From the NCBI GenBank assembly GCA_021646405.1, contig SOER01000024.1, forward strand, positions 1 through 46,700: DNA of 46,700 nt. The letters run 5' to 3'. Below the pieces are notes generated by a model. That model made no database searches. It was not told the origin of the DNA and saw nothing but the letters and a program-made list of their open reading frames with translations. Of this stretch, positions 1 to 7,684 are shown in pieces (position 1 is the stretch's first letter; every line of letters begins with the position of its first letter). Position numbers and translations under genes: made by a program. The DNA comes from Candidatus Loosdrechtia aerotolerans. GTDB taxonomy: Bacteria; Planctomycetota; Brocadiia; Brocadiales; Brocadiaceae.

Positions 1-2
1 AA

Positions 3-344
3 CGAGCCCAGGTGAAGAGGCTTTGTCAAGAGATTCAGGAAGTAACGGGAGAATCCGTTGAGATAGCCTTTGTGGATCAAGGCTACACAGGTGATCAGGC
101 AAAAGAGGATGCCAAAGAGCATGGAATAGAGCTTCAGGTGGTGAAGCTCCCTCAGGCAAAGAGAGGATTTGTACTTCTCCCCAAAAGATGGGTCGTTGAG
201 AGATCCTTTGCCTGGAAGAGCAGGTTCAGAAGGCTCGTAAGGGATTATGGGCGATTGCCTGAAGTATTGTCTGGCCTTCATTTCCTTGCTTTCGCCATAC
301 TCATGCTCAGAAGATTTGCAGAGGTGATATTTCAAAGTGCATAA
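3..344 (+). CDS. IS5-family transposase, C-terminal fragment (runs off the left edge)
   Basis: The reading frame is open to the first base of the window, so this is the 3' part of a longer gene and the GTG at 12 is probably not its start. The protein carries the end of a DDE transposase catalytic core: VDQGYTG near residue 22 (second Asp region) and [11 protein letters not shown]-like [17 protein letters not shown] near residue 58, where the Glu of VVER is the usual third catalytic residue of IS5-family enzymes (IS1031/ISL2-like groups). It ends normally after a hydrophobic segment ([17 protein letters not shown]), so the 3' end looks intact. I could not identify the right terminal repeat in the 50 bases after the stop. 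Whether the element is complete cannot be judged here. Confidence 0.85.
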   Translation, partial: RAQVKRLCQEIQEVTGESVEIAFVDQGYTGDQAKEDAKEHGIELQVVKLPQAKRGFVLLPKRWVVERSFAWKSRFRRLVRDYGRLPEVLSGLHFLAFAILMLRRFAEVIFQSA

Positions 345-399
345 CACGCTCTAGGATATTCAATAAGATATGACAATACCATACGATAATTCCTCACTA

Positions 400-954
400 T
401 CAGAGACCGATCTTTGTTTTGCATGTGTTGCAGAAGCCGGGTCCTTTCCTGTCGGTATCCTGTATGGAGTTTGAAAAGTGCATGATGCACTTTGGGTCTT
501 TGCAGTGTCCCAATCTGTAGGTATGTCCAATCTCATGGATGGCCTCTTTTACCGCGCGTTCAAAAAAGAGTTTTTCATTTTCCGGCAGGCCATAGTATTT
601 CTGGCGGAGTCTTACCAGTGATATAATGCAGACGCCACTGAAAATATCAGCTTCTCCGAACACAAAGTTTAATTCGGGTACATACAGATCTACATCAGCG
701 ACGCCCAGTATCAATTCATCTTCTATCCTCACCTGTCTTAGCTTCTCAAGGATCTCTGTGGAATGGTACTGGTTCCTCTTTGCACTGAATGCATAGTGTG
801 GTGTGGCCTGTTCCTTAAATATCCTTACACCGAGACCGAATGTGTTGGCTAACTCAATCTGGAGGAGTTCAAGGAGCTCTTTCCGGACCGAGCCGAATGG
901 GATAATTGAAAGGAGTTGGAATCCTGTTTGTCTCATGCGTATAATATAGCACAT
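400..954 (-). CDS. amzA: Archaemetzincin-type zinc metalloprotease
   Basis: Predicted soluble zinc-dependent aminopeptidase of the archaemetzincin (peptidase M54) family; 184 aa is the normal size. The active site is clear: H140-E141-x-x-H144, then H150, C151, C156, the Met-turn M158, and a C175-x-x-C178 pair for the structural zinc, matching the family pattern of HExxH followed by CysCysMet and CxxC. One deviation: the family pattern has Gly seven residues after the first His, but here that position is Arg147 (GHTYRLGHC). The spacing from Met158 to C175 is 16 rather than the commonly quoted 17. There is no signal peptide. An alternative start is the Met at residue 7 (position 936). The gene stands alone, facing the IS fragment on its left and divergent from cbiM. 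Physiological substrates of bacterial members are not known. Confidence 0.88.
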   Translation of the reverse strand: MCYIIRMRQTGFQLLSIIPFGSVRKELLELLQIELANTFGLGVRIFKEQATPHYAFSAKRNQYHSTEILEKLRQVRIEDELILGVADVDLYVPELNFVFGEADIFSGVCIISLVRLRQKYYGLPENEKLFFERAVKEAIHEIGHTYRLGHCKDPKCIMHFSNSIQDTDRKGPGFCNTCKTKIGL

Positions 955-1132
955 GATCTAAAAATGTTTCAAATGATTTAAATATACTTCAATAGGGTAT
1001 CATTCGAACGGAAAAAATAAAAAAAGTTATTGTGGATTAAAGGTTTAAATTTTCGTATTTTTATATAAATTTATTTATTATAGATTTTGCTGAATTTTAT
1101 TTATAGAGATTACTTTAAGAAAAGGGTGCAGA

Positions 1133-1768
1133 ATGCATATTCCCGATGGATTTTTAGATACGAAAACGTGGATTGCAATGGGGGGGATTTCTGCCATATT
1201 TGTTGGGATTGCAGTCCGAAAGATGAATAAGAAGATATCCGAGAAACACATTCCCCTCCTGGGGGTTATGGCGGCCTTCGTTTTCGCTGCACAGATGTTT
1301 AACTTTCCTGTTGGTGGCGGAACGAGCGGCCACTTCATGGGTGCAACCCTTATTGCTATTCTCCTCGGTCCCTGGTCCTCTGTACTCATCATGACAACCG
1401 TGCTGATTATACAATGCCTGGTCTTTCAGGACGGCGGTATTACTGCCCTTGGTGCAAATATCTTTAATATGGGTATTGTCGGGGGGTTTTTCGGATACTA
1501 TATTAGTGCCGTCACCCAGTTCTTTATCCAGGGGAAAAACGGTATCCTCGCAGGCGGCCTCGTTGCAGCATGGTGTTCTCTTGTGTTATCTGCCGTTTTT
1601 TGTGCTGTTGAACTGGCAATTTCAGGCACAGCGCCCTTCAGATTTGTTGTGTCAGCTATGGCAGGTGTCCATGCGATAATTGGTATTGGTGAAGGACTTA
1701 TTACCGTTGCTACACTGAGTTTACTTATGAAAGTGAGACCGGATTTGCTGAAATTACAGAAAATATAG
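1133..1768 (+). CDS. cbiM: Cobalt/nickel ECF transporter substrate-capture protein CbiM/NikM
   Basis: Integral membrane S-component of an energy-coupling-factor transporter for Co2+ or Ni2+. The mature N-terminus begins Met-His-Ile-Pro-Asp-Gly (residues 1-6), the signature of CbiM/NikM proteins, in which His2 belongs to the N-terminal metal-binding loop. About six to seven hydrophobic segments follow, with the conserved NFPVGGGTSGHFMGA stretch at about residues 62-76. Length (211 aa) is typical. The start is fixed by that signature, with a purine-rich AAAAGGG upstream. It is followed after 34 bases by the PDGLE-domain gene, so the two likely form one unit. The T component and ATPase are not here; cbiQ and cbiO lie 24 kb away. 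Sequence alone does not separate cobalt from nickel. No cobalamin riboswitch is recognisable in the AT-rich 178-base leader. Confidence 0.92.
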   Translation: MHIPDGFLDTKTWIAMGGISAIFVGIAVRKMNKKISEKHIPLLGVMAAFVFAAQMFNFPVGGGTSGHFMGATLIAILLGPWSSVLIMTTVLIIQCLVFQDGGITALGANIFNMGIVGGFFGYYISAVTQFFIQGKNGILAGGLVAAWCSLVLSAVFCAVELAISGTAPFRFVVSAMAGVHAIIGIGEGLITVATLSLLMKVRPDLLKLQKI

Positions 1769-1802
1769 AGTACGTTTGGAATAGAAAAGAGGAACACATG
1801 CT

Positions 1803-2150
1803 ATGAAATTATCGACGAAAAAAAATGTCATTATGTTTATTCTCTTTGGTCTGTCTTTCATTGTAGGCCTTGTATTTCTTATCGTGCCATTTACCTCTCA
1901 GATGCCAGACGGGCTTGAGAAGGTATCGGAACATACAATCGGCTTTGTTAAAAAAGATGATTTTGCGTTTTCTGTGAAAGCCCCGATGCCTGATTATGAG
2001 GTACCAGGGGTGAGAAATAAATTTAATACCCGACGGTATGCAGGTGTTATTGGTGTAGGTCTTGTGTTTGGTGTATCGATTTTGATAGGATATATACTGA
2101 AAAAGAGAAAAAAAAAGAGAGGGCAGGATGCATACGTTCATGATGAATAA
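1803..2150 (+). CDS. PDGLE-domain membrane protein (CbiN/NikN-like accessory subunit)
   Basis: Small 115-aa membrane protein with one N-terminal transmembrane helix (about residues 9-30), a short extracytoplasmic loop containing the diagnostic PDGLE motif (residues 36-40), and a second helix (about 80-98) ending in a very basic Lys/Arg tail. This arrangement is that of NikN/CbiN-type small subunits that accompany CbiM-like proteins in Co/Ni ECF transporters. A GAGGA ribosome site precedes the ATG. It lies directly downstream of cbiM on the same strand, which supports a shared role in metal uptake. It converges with the DUF5666 gene; only about 30 bases separate the two stops. Confidence 0.85.
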   Translation: MKLSTKKNVIMFILFGLSFIVGLVFLIVPFTSQMPDGLEKVSEHTIGFVKKDDFAFSVKAPMPDYEVPGVRNKFNTRRYAGVIGVGLVFGVSILIGYILKKRKKKRGQDAYVHDE

Positions 2151-2181
2151 TAATTGTACGCCCTGATACTTGAGGCCTTAT

Positions 2182-2697
2182 CTAATCAACCTTAACGATA
2201 ATAGCCGTTAAGCCAGATTCCGAGTTTCTTACATAAACCCTTGCTTTCTTTCCTTCTACGGGTATCCCTTTTATACAGAAGGCAGAACTTGTATCAATTA
2301 TTTGTCCCAGGACGGTGATCGTACTACTTCCTGTTCCTGTAATAGTCCCTTCCAATCTCGTAAGGCCTTTTATTTCAACCTTTTTTGCTACAAATGTACC
2401 ATTCCTTACAAACCCTTTTGCCTCAACTAAATCACCGATTGCAATATCATTTACACTCAGCAGATTATTACAATGTTCCAGTCTTATTCTGGCCTCACTT
2501 GCATCTATATCGAGAGTATCATTGAGAATGGAAATAACAGGGCCTATAAGCGAGCTTACTACACCGCATATTTCAGATATACTATGGTTGTCTTTTTGTC
2601 TGGTATTACCATAACTATTATTATGAATCAGCCCTGTGAACAGACTCAGGCAAACAAGGAACATAGCTACAGGAACAAATGCGCTTTTGTGTTTCAT
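2182..2697 (-). CDS. Secreted DUF5666-like protein
   Basis: 171-aa exported protein with a clear signal peptide (basic start, hydrophobic residues about 8-24, cleavage near the NNSYG region). The mature part is built of short beta-rich repeats that read as OB-like modules: one around VVSSLIGPVISILNDTLDID, one around GDLVEAKGFVRNGTFVAKKVEIKG (about 89-112) and one around LEGTITGTGSSTITVLGQ. The 'GxVVEAKGxxxNGxxxAxxVEI' pattern is typical of DUF5666 proteins. No catalytic residues are recognisable and the family has no assigned function. Two Cys in the mature protein might pair. The gene is convergent with the CbiM/PDGLE unit and divergent from the methyltransferase, so it appears to be monocistronic. 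Confidence 0.7.
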   Translation of the reverse strand: MKHKSAFVPVAMFLVCLSLFTGLIHNNSYGNTRQKDNHSISEICGVVSSLIGPVISILNDTLDIDASEARIRLEHCNNLLSVNDIAIGDLVEAKGFVRNGTFVAKKVEIKGLTRLEGTITGTGSSTITVLGQIIDTSSAFCIKGIPVEGKKARVYVRNSESGLTAIIVKVD

Positions 2698-2899
2698 CTT
2701 TCTCCCTTTTTGAAAAGAAAAATTTCGTTCTTTATGATATACTCCGGATATGCAAGATTAGGTTTTGCCTTTTTTCTTTCTTGAACAATGATTACTGTGT
2801 TCTCTTTACATTGTATATTTGTTTGCATGAGAGTCAAGATAATACTCTTTATATAAGGCCGGTATATGATCAGGGTGGGATAACGCTCGAGAAAAAAAC

Positions 2900-3847
2900 A
2901 TGTTACCATATCATCAGATTATCAGGAAAGCATGGTCTTTAAGAAAAAAATATATAGATTTTTCCGTTACAAATGTATATCGTTTGGTAAATTCCCATGG
3001 GGACGCGTTACCGGAGGTGACTATTGATGTTTACGACAGAAATTTCCTTATCCAATATTTTCAACCATATGAAGAGCACACAAAAAATAAGATCCGCACC
3101 ACCCTTAAAGAGATCTTTAAACCTGAAAGTATTACAGAAAAAGTACGGTTAAAAGGTGAAGAGGTCAGAACCCATCTCATCTCCGGCTCAGAGATTCCAA
3201 AGGATTTTCCGGTACGGGAAAACGGTATTACGTTTACTGTATCATTCACAGATGGAGGAGGTACCGGACTGTTTCTCGACCAAAGGGATAATAGAAAAAA
3301 GATACAAACCCTGGCGGAGGGTAAGGATATACTAAACTGTTTTTGCTATACCTCTTCTTTTTCACTCTATGCAAGTTATGGGGGAGCCAGGAGGACGATC
3401 AATGTTGATATATCAAAGAGGGCAATAGAATGGAGTAAAAAAAATTTTTTACTTAATCAGCTTGATATAAACAACCATGAATTTATTGTGGGGGATGTAT
3501 GGGATTGGACAAGAAGGTTTCAAAAAAAGGGGAGAATGTTCGACCTGATTATTATGGACCCACCCAGTTTTTCTACAAGCAAGACAAGGGTGTTGAGTAT
3601 AGAAAAGGATACTCCTGAATTGATTGCACTTGGACTCAATATCCTTCGCGAAGACGGGATCCTTGTCTTTTCTACCAATATAGCCAGGGTACATTTTTCA
3701 AAAATTTTCCAATTATTAACAAAGGTAAGAAATTTTACATCCAGAGGTTACAAAATTATTGGTGTATCATCGCAGGGGTTTGACTTTCCTGAAGACGGAG
3801 TTCATATAATTGAACCGTATTTGAAGTTTATTCTGTTAACATGGTAA
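2900..3847 (+). CDS. RlmI-like class I SAM-dependent RNA methyltransferase
   Basis: 315-aa member of the RlmI/RlmK-type Methyltrans_SAM family, which methylates the C5 of cytosine or N7 of guanine in 23S rRNA. The N-terminal third (to about residue 110) resembles the central domain of RlmI. The Rossmann MTase follows: GLFLDQRDNR near 125-134, the SAM-binding ILNCFCYTSSFSLYA near 145-159, the acidic residue in TINVDISK, and the catalytic-motif region IIMDPPSFSTSK near 217-228. Full-length RlmI starts with a PUA domain; I see none here, so target specificity may differ from RlmI. The ATG at 2900 is the first plausible start. It lies 70 bases upstream of nnrE on the same strand. Confidence 0.82.
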   Translation: MLPYHQIIRKAWSLRKKYIDFSVTNVYRLVNSHGDALPEVTIDVYDRNFLIQYFQPYEEHTKNKIRTTLKEIFKPESITEKVRLKGEEVRTHLISGSEIPKDFPVRENGITFTVSFTDGGGTGLFLDQRDNRKKIQTLAEGKDILNCFCYTSSFSLYASYGGARRTINVDISKRAIEWSKKNFLLNQLDINNHEFIVGDVWDWTRRFQKKGRMFDLIIMDPPSFSTSKTRVLSIEKDTPELIALGLNILREDGILVFSTNIARVHFSKIFQLLTKVRNFTSRGYKIIGVSSQGFDFPEDGVHIIEPYLKFILLTW

Positions 3848-3917
3848 TGACAAATCTGCGGAGGTAGTTTTAAACCTTTTTCCTGGGCGCAGTGATATGA
3901 GCAGAGGAGCTATATAA

Positions 3918-4595
3918 ATGGAAAAGATTTTAACACGGGAAGAGATGCGGGAATTAGACAGAAGGGCTATAGAGGAGTATAAAATTCCGGGGATTATCCT
4001 CATGGAAAATGCAGGACGGAATGTTACTGAAGAGGTTATGGAGATGATTCAGGATAAACCCGGTACCATGAAAGTAGCTGTCTTGTGCGGAAAGGGGAAT
4101 AACGGAGGTGACGGGTTTGTCATTGCCCGGCATCTTCATAATCGTTCCATTCCTGTAGATGTCTTTCTTTTTGCAAATATTTCCGATGTTGTAGATGGCG
4201 GAGGGGATGCAGGTATAAACCTGCGTATACTTCTCAATATGAAGATACCGGTTAAGGATTTCCCTGAAATGACCGATATCAATGATACGATAGTGGAACT
4301 CAATAGTTATGATATCCTCATTGATGCCTTATTCGGAACCGGTCTTTCAGGGGAGGTACGGGAGCCCTTTCATGCACTTATTCATGGTATTAATAGCCTG
4401 AATAAACCCGTAGTATCTGTTGATATACCTTCCGGACTTGATTGCAATACCGGCAGGGTCTTAGGTGTTGCTATTAAGGCCACAAGGACAGTAACCTTTG
4501 CTGCAAGTAAAAGGGGGTTTTATATGGAAGACGGGCCAATCCATACCGGGAAGATTACGGTAACAGATATTAGTATTCCAGGAGAGTTAATCTGA
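3918..4595 (+). CDS. nnrE: NAD(P)H-hydrate epimerase
   Basis: Stand-alone YjeF N-terminal domain protein (225 aa) that interconverts the R and S epimers of damaged NAD(P)H hydrates so that the partner dehydratase can repair them. Recognisable are the N-terminal TREEMRELD, the nucleotide-binding loop GKGNNGGDG (residues 58-66), the LIDALFGTGLSG segment near 136-147 and the SVDIPSGLDCNTG active-site region near 170-182. The C-terminal dehydratase domain found in bifunctional Nnr proteins is absent. The last codon and TGA stop are contributed by the end of a transposable repeat inserted at 4592. Removing the repeat and one copy of its target duplication restores an ORF that would end five residues later (Leu-Met-Asp-Met-Ala-Pro-stop). 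The insertion therefore changed only the C-terminal tail. Confidence 0.92.
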   Translation: MEKILTREEMRELDRRAIEEYKIPGIILMENAGRNVTEEVMEMIQDKPGTMKVAVLCGKGNNGGDGFVIARHLHNRSIPVDVFLFANISDVVDGGGDAGINLRILLNMKIPVKDFPEMTDINDTIVELNSYDILIDALFGTGLSGEVREPFHALIHGINSLNKPVVSVDIPSGLDCNTGRVLGVAIKATRTVTFAASKRGFYMEDGPIHTGKITVTDISIPGELI

Positions 4596-4965
4596 CATTC
4601 AAGAGGTTTTTTATCAAGTTAAGGAAATTTCTTGTAAAAGTTGATAGAGTATAGCATCAAAGTTACCATGAGACCTGGTGAGGAACTCTATCCTTTTTCC
4701 TCCCCCTTCGATAGTGAAATCCGAAACACGAAATCCGAAACAAATTCCAAAATACAAAATTCCAATGGAAAAAAACCGTGTTTTGAACATTTGAAAATTG
4801 AAATTGAGAATTTGTTTCGTATTTCGGATTTAGCATTTCGGATTTCACTATCGAAGGGGGAGGGAACTTTTCTCTTTATCTCCTTTATCACGTATGAGAT
4901 CGTCTCAACAACTGCATTCTTTACAAGAATTCCTGCAGTATGACAAGAAACCTCTTGAATGTCAG
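4592..4965. mobile_element. 374-bp MITE-like element with inverted ends and GTTAAT target duplication (copy A)
   Basis: The element starts CTGACATTCAAGAGGTTT and ends with the exact reverse complement. Outside it, GTTAAT occurs on both sides (4586-4591 and 4966-4971), a 6-bp target-site duplication. Inside is a second inverted pair, CCCCCTTCGATAGTGAAATC at about 4701-4720 against its complement at about 4843-4862. Between these are A/T-rich runs built from CCGAAA and CAAATT words. It encodes no credible protein. Related copies in this window are at 30139-30309 (truncated), 32249-32864 (with an insert, opposite orientation) and about 39056-39301 (both ends lost). This is the most complete copy and can serve as the reference. 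Confidence 0.85.
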
Positions 4966-5040
4966 GTTAATGGATATGGCACCTTAGTTTTTGAACGAAA
5001 GTGCTGCTCATGGTTTAATCACGAATTTTCAAAGTTCAGT

Positions 5041-5907
5041 TTAATATTCTTTGTTAAAAACCGTGACTCCCTCTGATTGCGTCTTTGCATGATATGAGCT
5101 GCGCACAAGAGGACCTGCCTCCACATGTTTAAACCCCATACGCATTCCTTCTCTCCTGAACAGTTCAAATTCTTCCGGGTGATAATAACGCTGAATCGGT
5201 AAGGCATCTTTTCCGGGTCTTAAATACTGTCCTAAGGTAAGGATATCACAGCCTGTATTCCTTATGGTCTGCATAACGGTGATGATCTCATCCCGGTTTT
5301 CGCCAAGACCTAACATTAATCCTGATTTTGTTGTTAGAAAGGGCATTTTTTCCCGTGCATAGGATAAAAGTTTCCGTGAACGATTGTAATCGGCCCTGGG
5401 TCTTACCTGCGAGTAAAGGCGGGGTACTGTTTCTATGTTATGGTTCAGGACATCGGGTCTGGCACTGAGTACCGTTTCTAATGATTCAGTAACACCGCCG
5501 AAGTCAGGAATCAGAACCTCTATTCTGCAGTCTTTCATACATGACCGAATGCAATGTATCGTCTTTGCATATACCGATGCGCCTCCATCCGGAAGGTCAT
5601 CACGGGTAACAGAGGTAATGACGACATAGTGTAGCTCCATTTTTTTTACCGCTTCAGCAATCCGGTGTGGTTCATCCTCTTGTATTCCGGGGGGGCTTCC
5701 TTTTTTCACTGCACAAAATCCGCAGTGTCTGGTACACGTGTTGCCAAGTATGAGGAATGTTGCCGTCCGCTGCTCAAAACACTCACCAATGTTTGGACAC
5801 AATGCTTCTTCACACACCGTGTGGAGCCTTTTCTCTTGTAAGATATTTTTTATCTCATAGAAATTTTTTCCTGTTGGTAGTTTTACTTTTAGCCAATTCG
5901 GGTGCAT
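5041..5907 (-). CDS. lipA: Lipoyl synthase
   Basis: Radical-SAM enzyme that inserts two sulfurs into octanoyl groups carried on lipoyl domains. Both iron-sulfur sites are visible: the auxiliary cluster Cys at C32, C37 and C43 (CEEALCPNIGEC) and the SAM-cluster motif C58-x3-C62-x2-C65 (CTRHCGFC). The conserved RSSYHA segment near residue 270 supplies the terminal serine ligand of the auxiliary cluster. Length (288 aa) is normal. It lies at the end of a minus-strand block that contains E1, E2 and lipB, so it probably serves the E2 subunit encoded upstream. A 122-base gap separates it from the kinase-like gene, which leaves room for a separate promoter. Confidence 0.96.
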   Translation of the reverse strand: MHPNWLKVKLPTGKNFYEIKNILQEKRLHTVCEEALCPNIGECFEQRTATFLILGNTCTRHCGFCAVKKGSPPGIQEDEPHRIAEAVKKMELHYVVITSVTRDDLPDGGASVYAKTIHCIRSCMKDCRIEVLIPDFGGVTESLETVLSARPDVLNHNIETVPRLYSQVRPRADYNRSRKLLSYAREKMPFLTTKSGLMLGLGENRDEIITVMQTIRNTGCDILTLGQYLRPGKDALPIQRYYHPEEFELFRREGMRMGFKHVEAGPLVRSSYHAKTQSEGVTVFNKEY

Positions 5908-6029
5908 GGTATCTATTATAGCGGTTTTAATAATATATTTATATTTTTACCGGGGAGAATGTAAAATACGCAGGGCATCGGGAATGTAGCTACCGGATGA
6001 ACCTGTTCTATTTCAACGTCCATTGCTCT

Positions 6030-6818
6030 TCATGCAGGAGGATTCTCTTTTTTCTTTCTTAAGATAGCTTCTGCTTCATCTGAGAGCCCTTTTCGCCACT
6101 CCCGGTATTTTCTGGGGAATGGTCTGTCTATTTTTACCATTTTCTGTAAGTAATTAATCCTCGATTCTACCATTAACTTAGCCAGTTCTGTATTGTCACG
6201 TATGTATTTATCTATCAGGGCAAGTATTTTATCTTTATTTTGATAAAATTTTTCCACGATCTCTACGACATGTGGCATATCATGAATAACATGGGTACTA
6301 AAGAAATAGAGTGTTGAATCTGAAAAATCCAGAATGTCTTCATTCTTATCAATAATAAGGCAGGCGGTATTATCTACGGCATGGAGTTTACCATCATGGG
6401 AGAATAGTATATTTCCCAGGTGCCTGTCACTATTTCCAATAACGAAATCAAAGACCTTTAATCGTTCGAAATCTTTTTTCTCTTCACTGGTAAATTTATC
6501 TATCTGATATCCGTCTTTCGCATCGGGTATCCAATCCTGGACCGCTCCGTCATACCGTACATTATTAATTATGTCATCAATGACCATTGTCTTTGGTACG
6601 AGTCCAAGTCCCACTATCTTATCGATCTGGTAAACAATCGCCTCCCGGATTGGTGTATCCGGATTAGCAGCTGACCAGTAATGCCGGATATCACATTTAA
6701 AGAGTACTGCAGTGCAGTCTTTAAATTTTATCTTTTCAGGTCCGCGTGGTCCTCCCATCCACCGGTCATAGGTTACATAGTCTACTTCCTTACCTTTTAT
6801 ACTGCCAAAGATACCCAT
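6030..6818 (-). CDS. PI3/PI4-kinase-like (HipA/FAM20C-type fold) protein of unknown substrate
   Basis: Kinase-fold protein of about 262 aa. In the numbering of the longer frame that begins at 6869, the catalytic loop is D141-F-V-I-G-N146-x-D148-R149-H150-x-x-N153, and the metal-binding Asp follows in HAVDNTACL (D166). The upstream REAIVYQIDKIVGLGLVPKT segment resembles the Glu-containing helix of bacterial 'phosphatidylinositol kinase' proteins. I chose the ATG at 6818 because GAGGGG lies 6 bases before it; the ATG at 6869 has no ribosome site. The gene sits between lipB and lipA on the same strand. The substrate cannot be read from sequence. Membership in the kinase superfamily is fairly secure; a role in lipoate or dehydrogenase control would be speculation from position. 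Confidence 0.75.
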   Translation of the reverse strand: MGIFGSIKGKEVDYVTYDRWMGGPRGPEKIKFKDCTAVLFKCDIRHYWSAANPDTPIREAIVYQIDKIVGLGLVPKTMVIDDIINNVRYDGAVQDWIPDAKDGYQIDKFTSEEKKDFERLKVFDFVIGNSDRHLGNILFSHDGKLHAVDNTACLIIDKNEDILDFSDSTLYFFSTHVIHDMPHVVEIVEKFYQNKDKILALIDKYIRDNTELAKLMVESRINYLQKMVKIDRPFPRKYREWRKGLSDEAEAILRKKKENPPA

Positions 6819-6961
6819 TTTTTTCCCCTCTTCAATGATATCATTGTTATAATTTTCTGTAATTGTCATTGTCCGTTTTCTGTCTTGTTTGAAGAAGTAA
6901 CATAATCTATCTCCGTGGAGACATACGTAGGCAGGGGGGTGAATACTATCTGCGTCCTTTC

Positions 6962-7684
6962 TTATTCTCTTCCTATCTTCTCCTTACACAATTTTCCCCT
7001 GTGATTGATTTCCTGAAAGATCGTCTTTCTGTCTCCCGGAACTACATATACTTGAAATACGGCTGAATAGTGATAGGTAAGTCTGTTATAGATCTCATCG
7101 ATGGGTATATATGCATGAATTAATTCCTGAAGAGAGGTAATAGTTACTTCTTGTATTCCGCAAGGTGTTATATAGGTAAACGGAAGCAGGTCATTGGTAA
7201 TATTGAGAGAAAATCCGTGCATAGTATAACCAAGCGCAATCCTTACACCAATAAATCCGATCTTTGCCTGATCCACCCATACACCCGTGTACCCCTCTCT
7301 TCGTTGACCCCGAACACGAAAATCTGATAGTGTTCTTATCATTACATCCTCAAGCATTCTCAGGTACTGATAATAATCATTGGTATAGGTACTCATTTTT
7401 ACAATGGGGTAACCAACCGCCTGACCCGGGCCGTGGTATGTTGCCAGCCCACCCCGGTCTGTTTTATAAACGGAAAATCCATTTCGTTCATAATCCTCCT
7501 TATTTGCTATTAAATTTGCCTCTTTATACCTCCGCCCAAAGGTAAAGGTAGGGGGATGTTGAAGCAGGATAAGGCAATCGTCTATCGTGTTAGAAATCCT
7601 TGCCTCTAACAAGATTTTTTGAAGTTCCCAGGCTTCACCATATTCCACCGTATCCATTCGGAGGAGAAGACTTTTCCTTTTCAT
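6962..7684 (-). CDS. lipB: Octanoyl-[ACP]:protein octanoyltransferase
   Basis: Transfers octanoate from acyl carrier protein to lipoyl domains, the first step of de novo lipoylation. Catalytic Cys175 (ITPCGI) and Lys141 (KIGFIGVRI) are both present, as are HPPTFTFGRR (43-52) and the RGGLATYHGPGQ substrate loop (78-88 region). Length is 240 aa, normal for the family. Its start lies inside the end of the E2 gene (50-base overlap), which implies translational coupling with E2. Together with lipA about 1 kb further on, it completes a two-enzyme lipoylation pathway beside its substrate protein. Confidence 0.95.
   Translation of the reverse strand: MKRKSLLLRMDTVEYGEAWELQKILLEARISNTIDDCLILLQHPPTFTFGRRYKEANLIANKEDYERNGFSVYKTDRGGLATYHGPGQAVGYPIVKMSTYTNDYYQYLRMLEDVMIRTLSDFRVRGQRREGYTGVWVDQAKIGFIGVRIALGYTMHGFSLNITNDLLPFTYITPCGIQEVTITSLQELIHAYIPIDEIYNRLTYHYSAVFQVYVVPGDRKTIFQEINHRGKLCKEKIGRE

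Noticed and set aside
955-1132. Cobalamin riboswitch upstream of cbiM
   Set aside because: The leader is very AT-rich and lacks the conserved B12-box GCCACTG-like core or paired arms. The same holds for the region before cobD (24745-24908).
4641-4943. 100-aa ORF in the MITE copy A (and similar ORFs in copies C and D)
   Set aside because: The frames run over palindromic repeat sequence, occur on both strands and have no family resemblance beyond the repeat itself.
3918-4965. nnrE as a bifunctional gene whose dehydratase domain was cut off by the MITE
   Set aside because: Reconstructing the empty site shows that the original frame stops only five codons further on, and no dehydratase-like coding follows the right end of the repeat.
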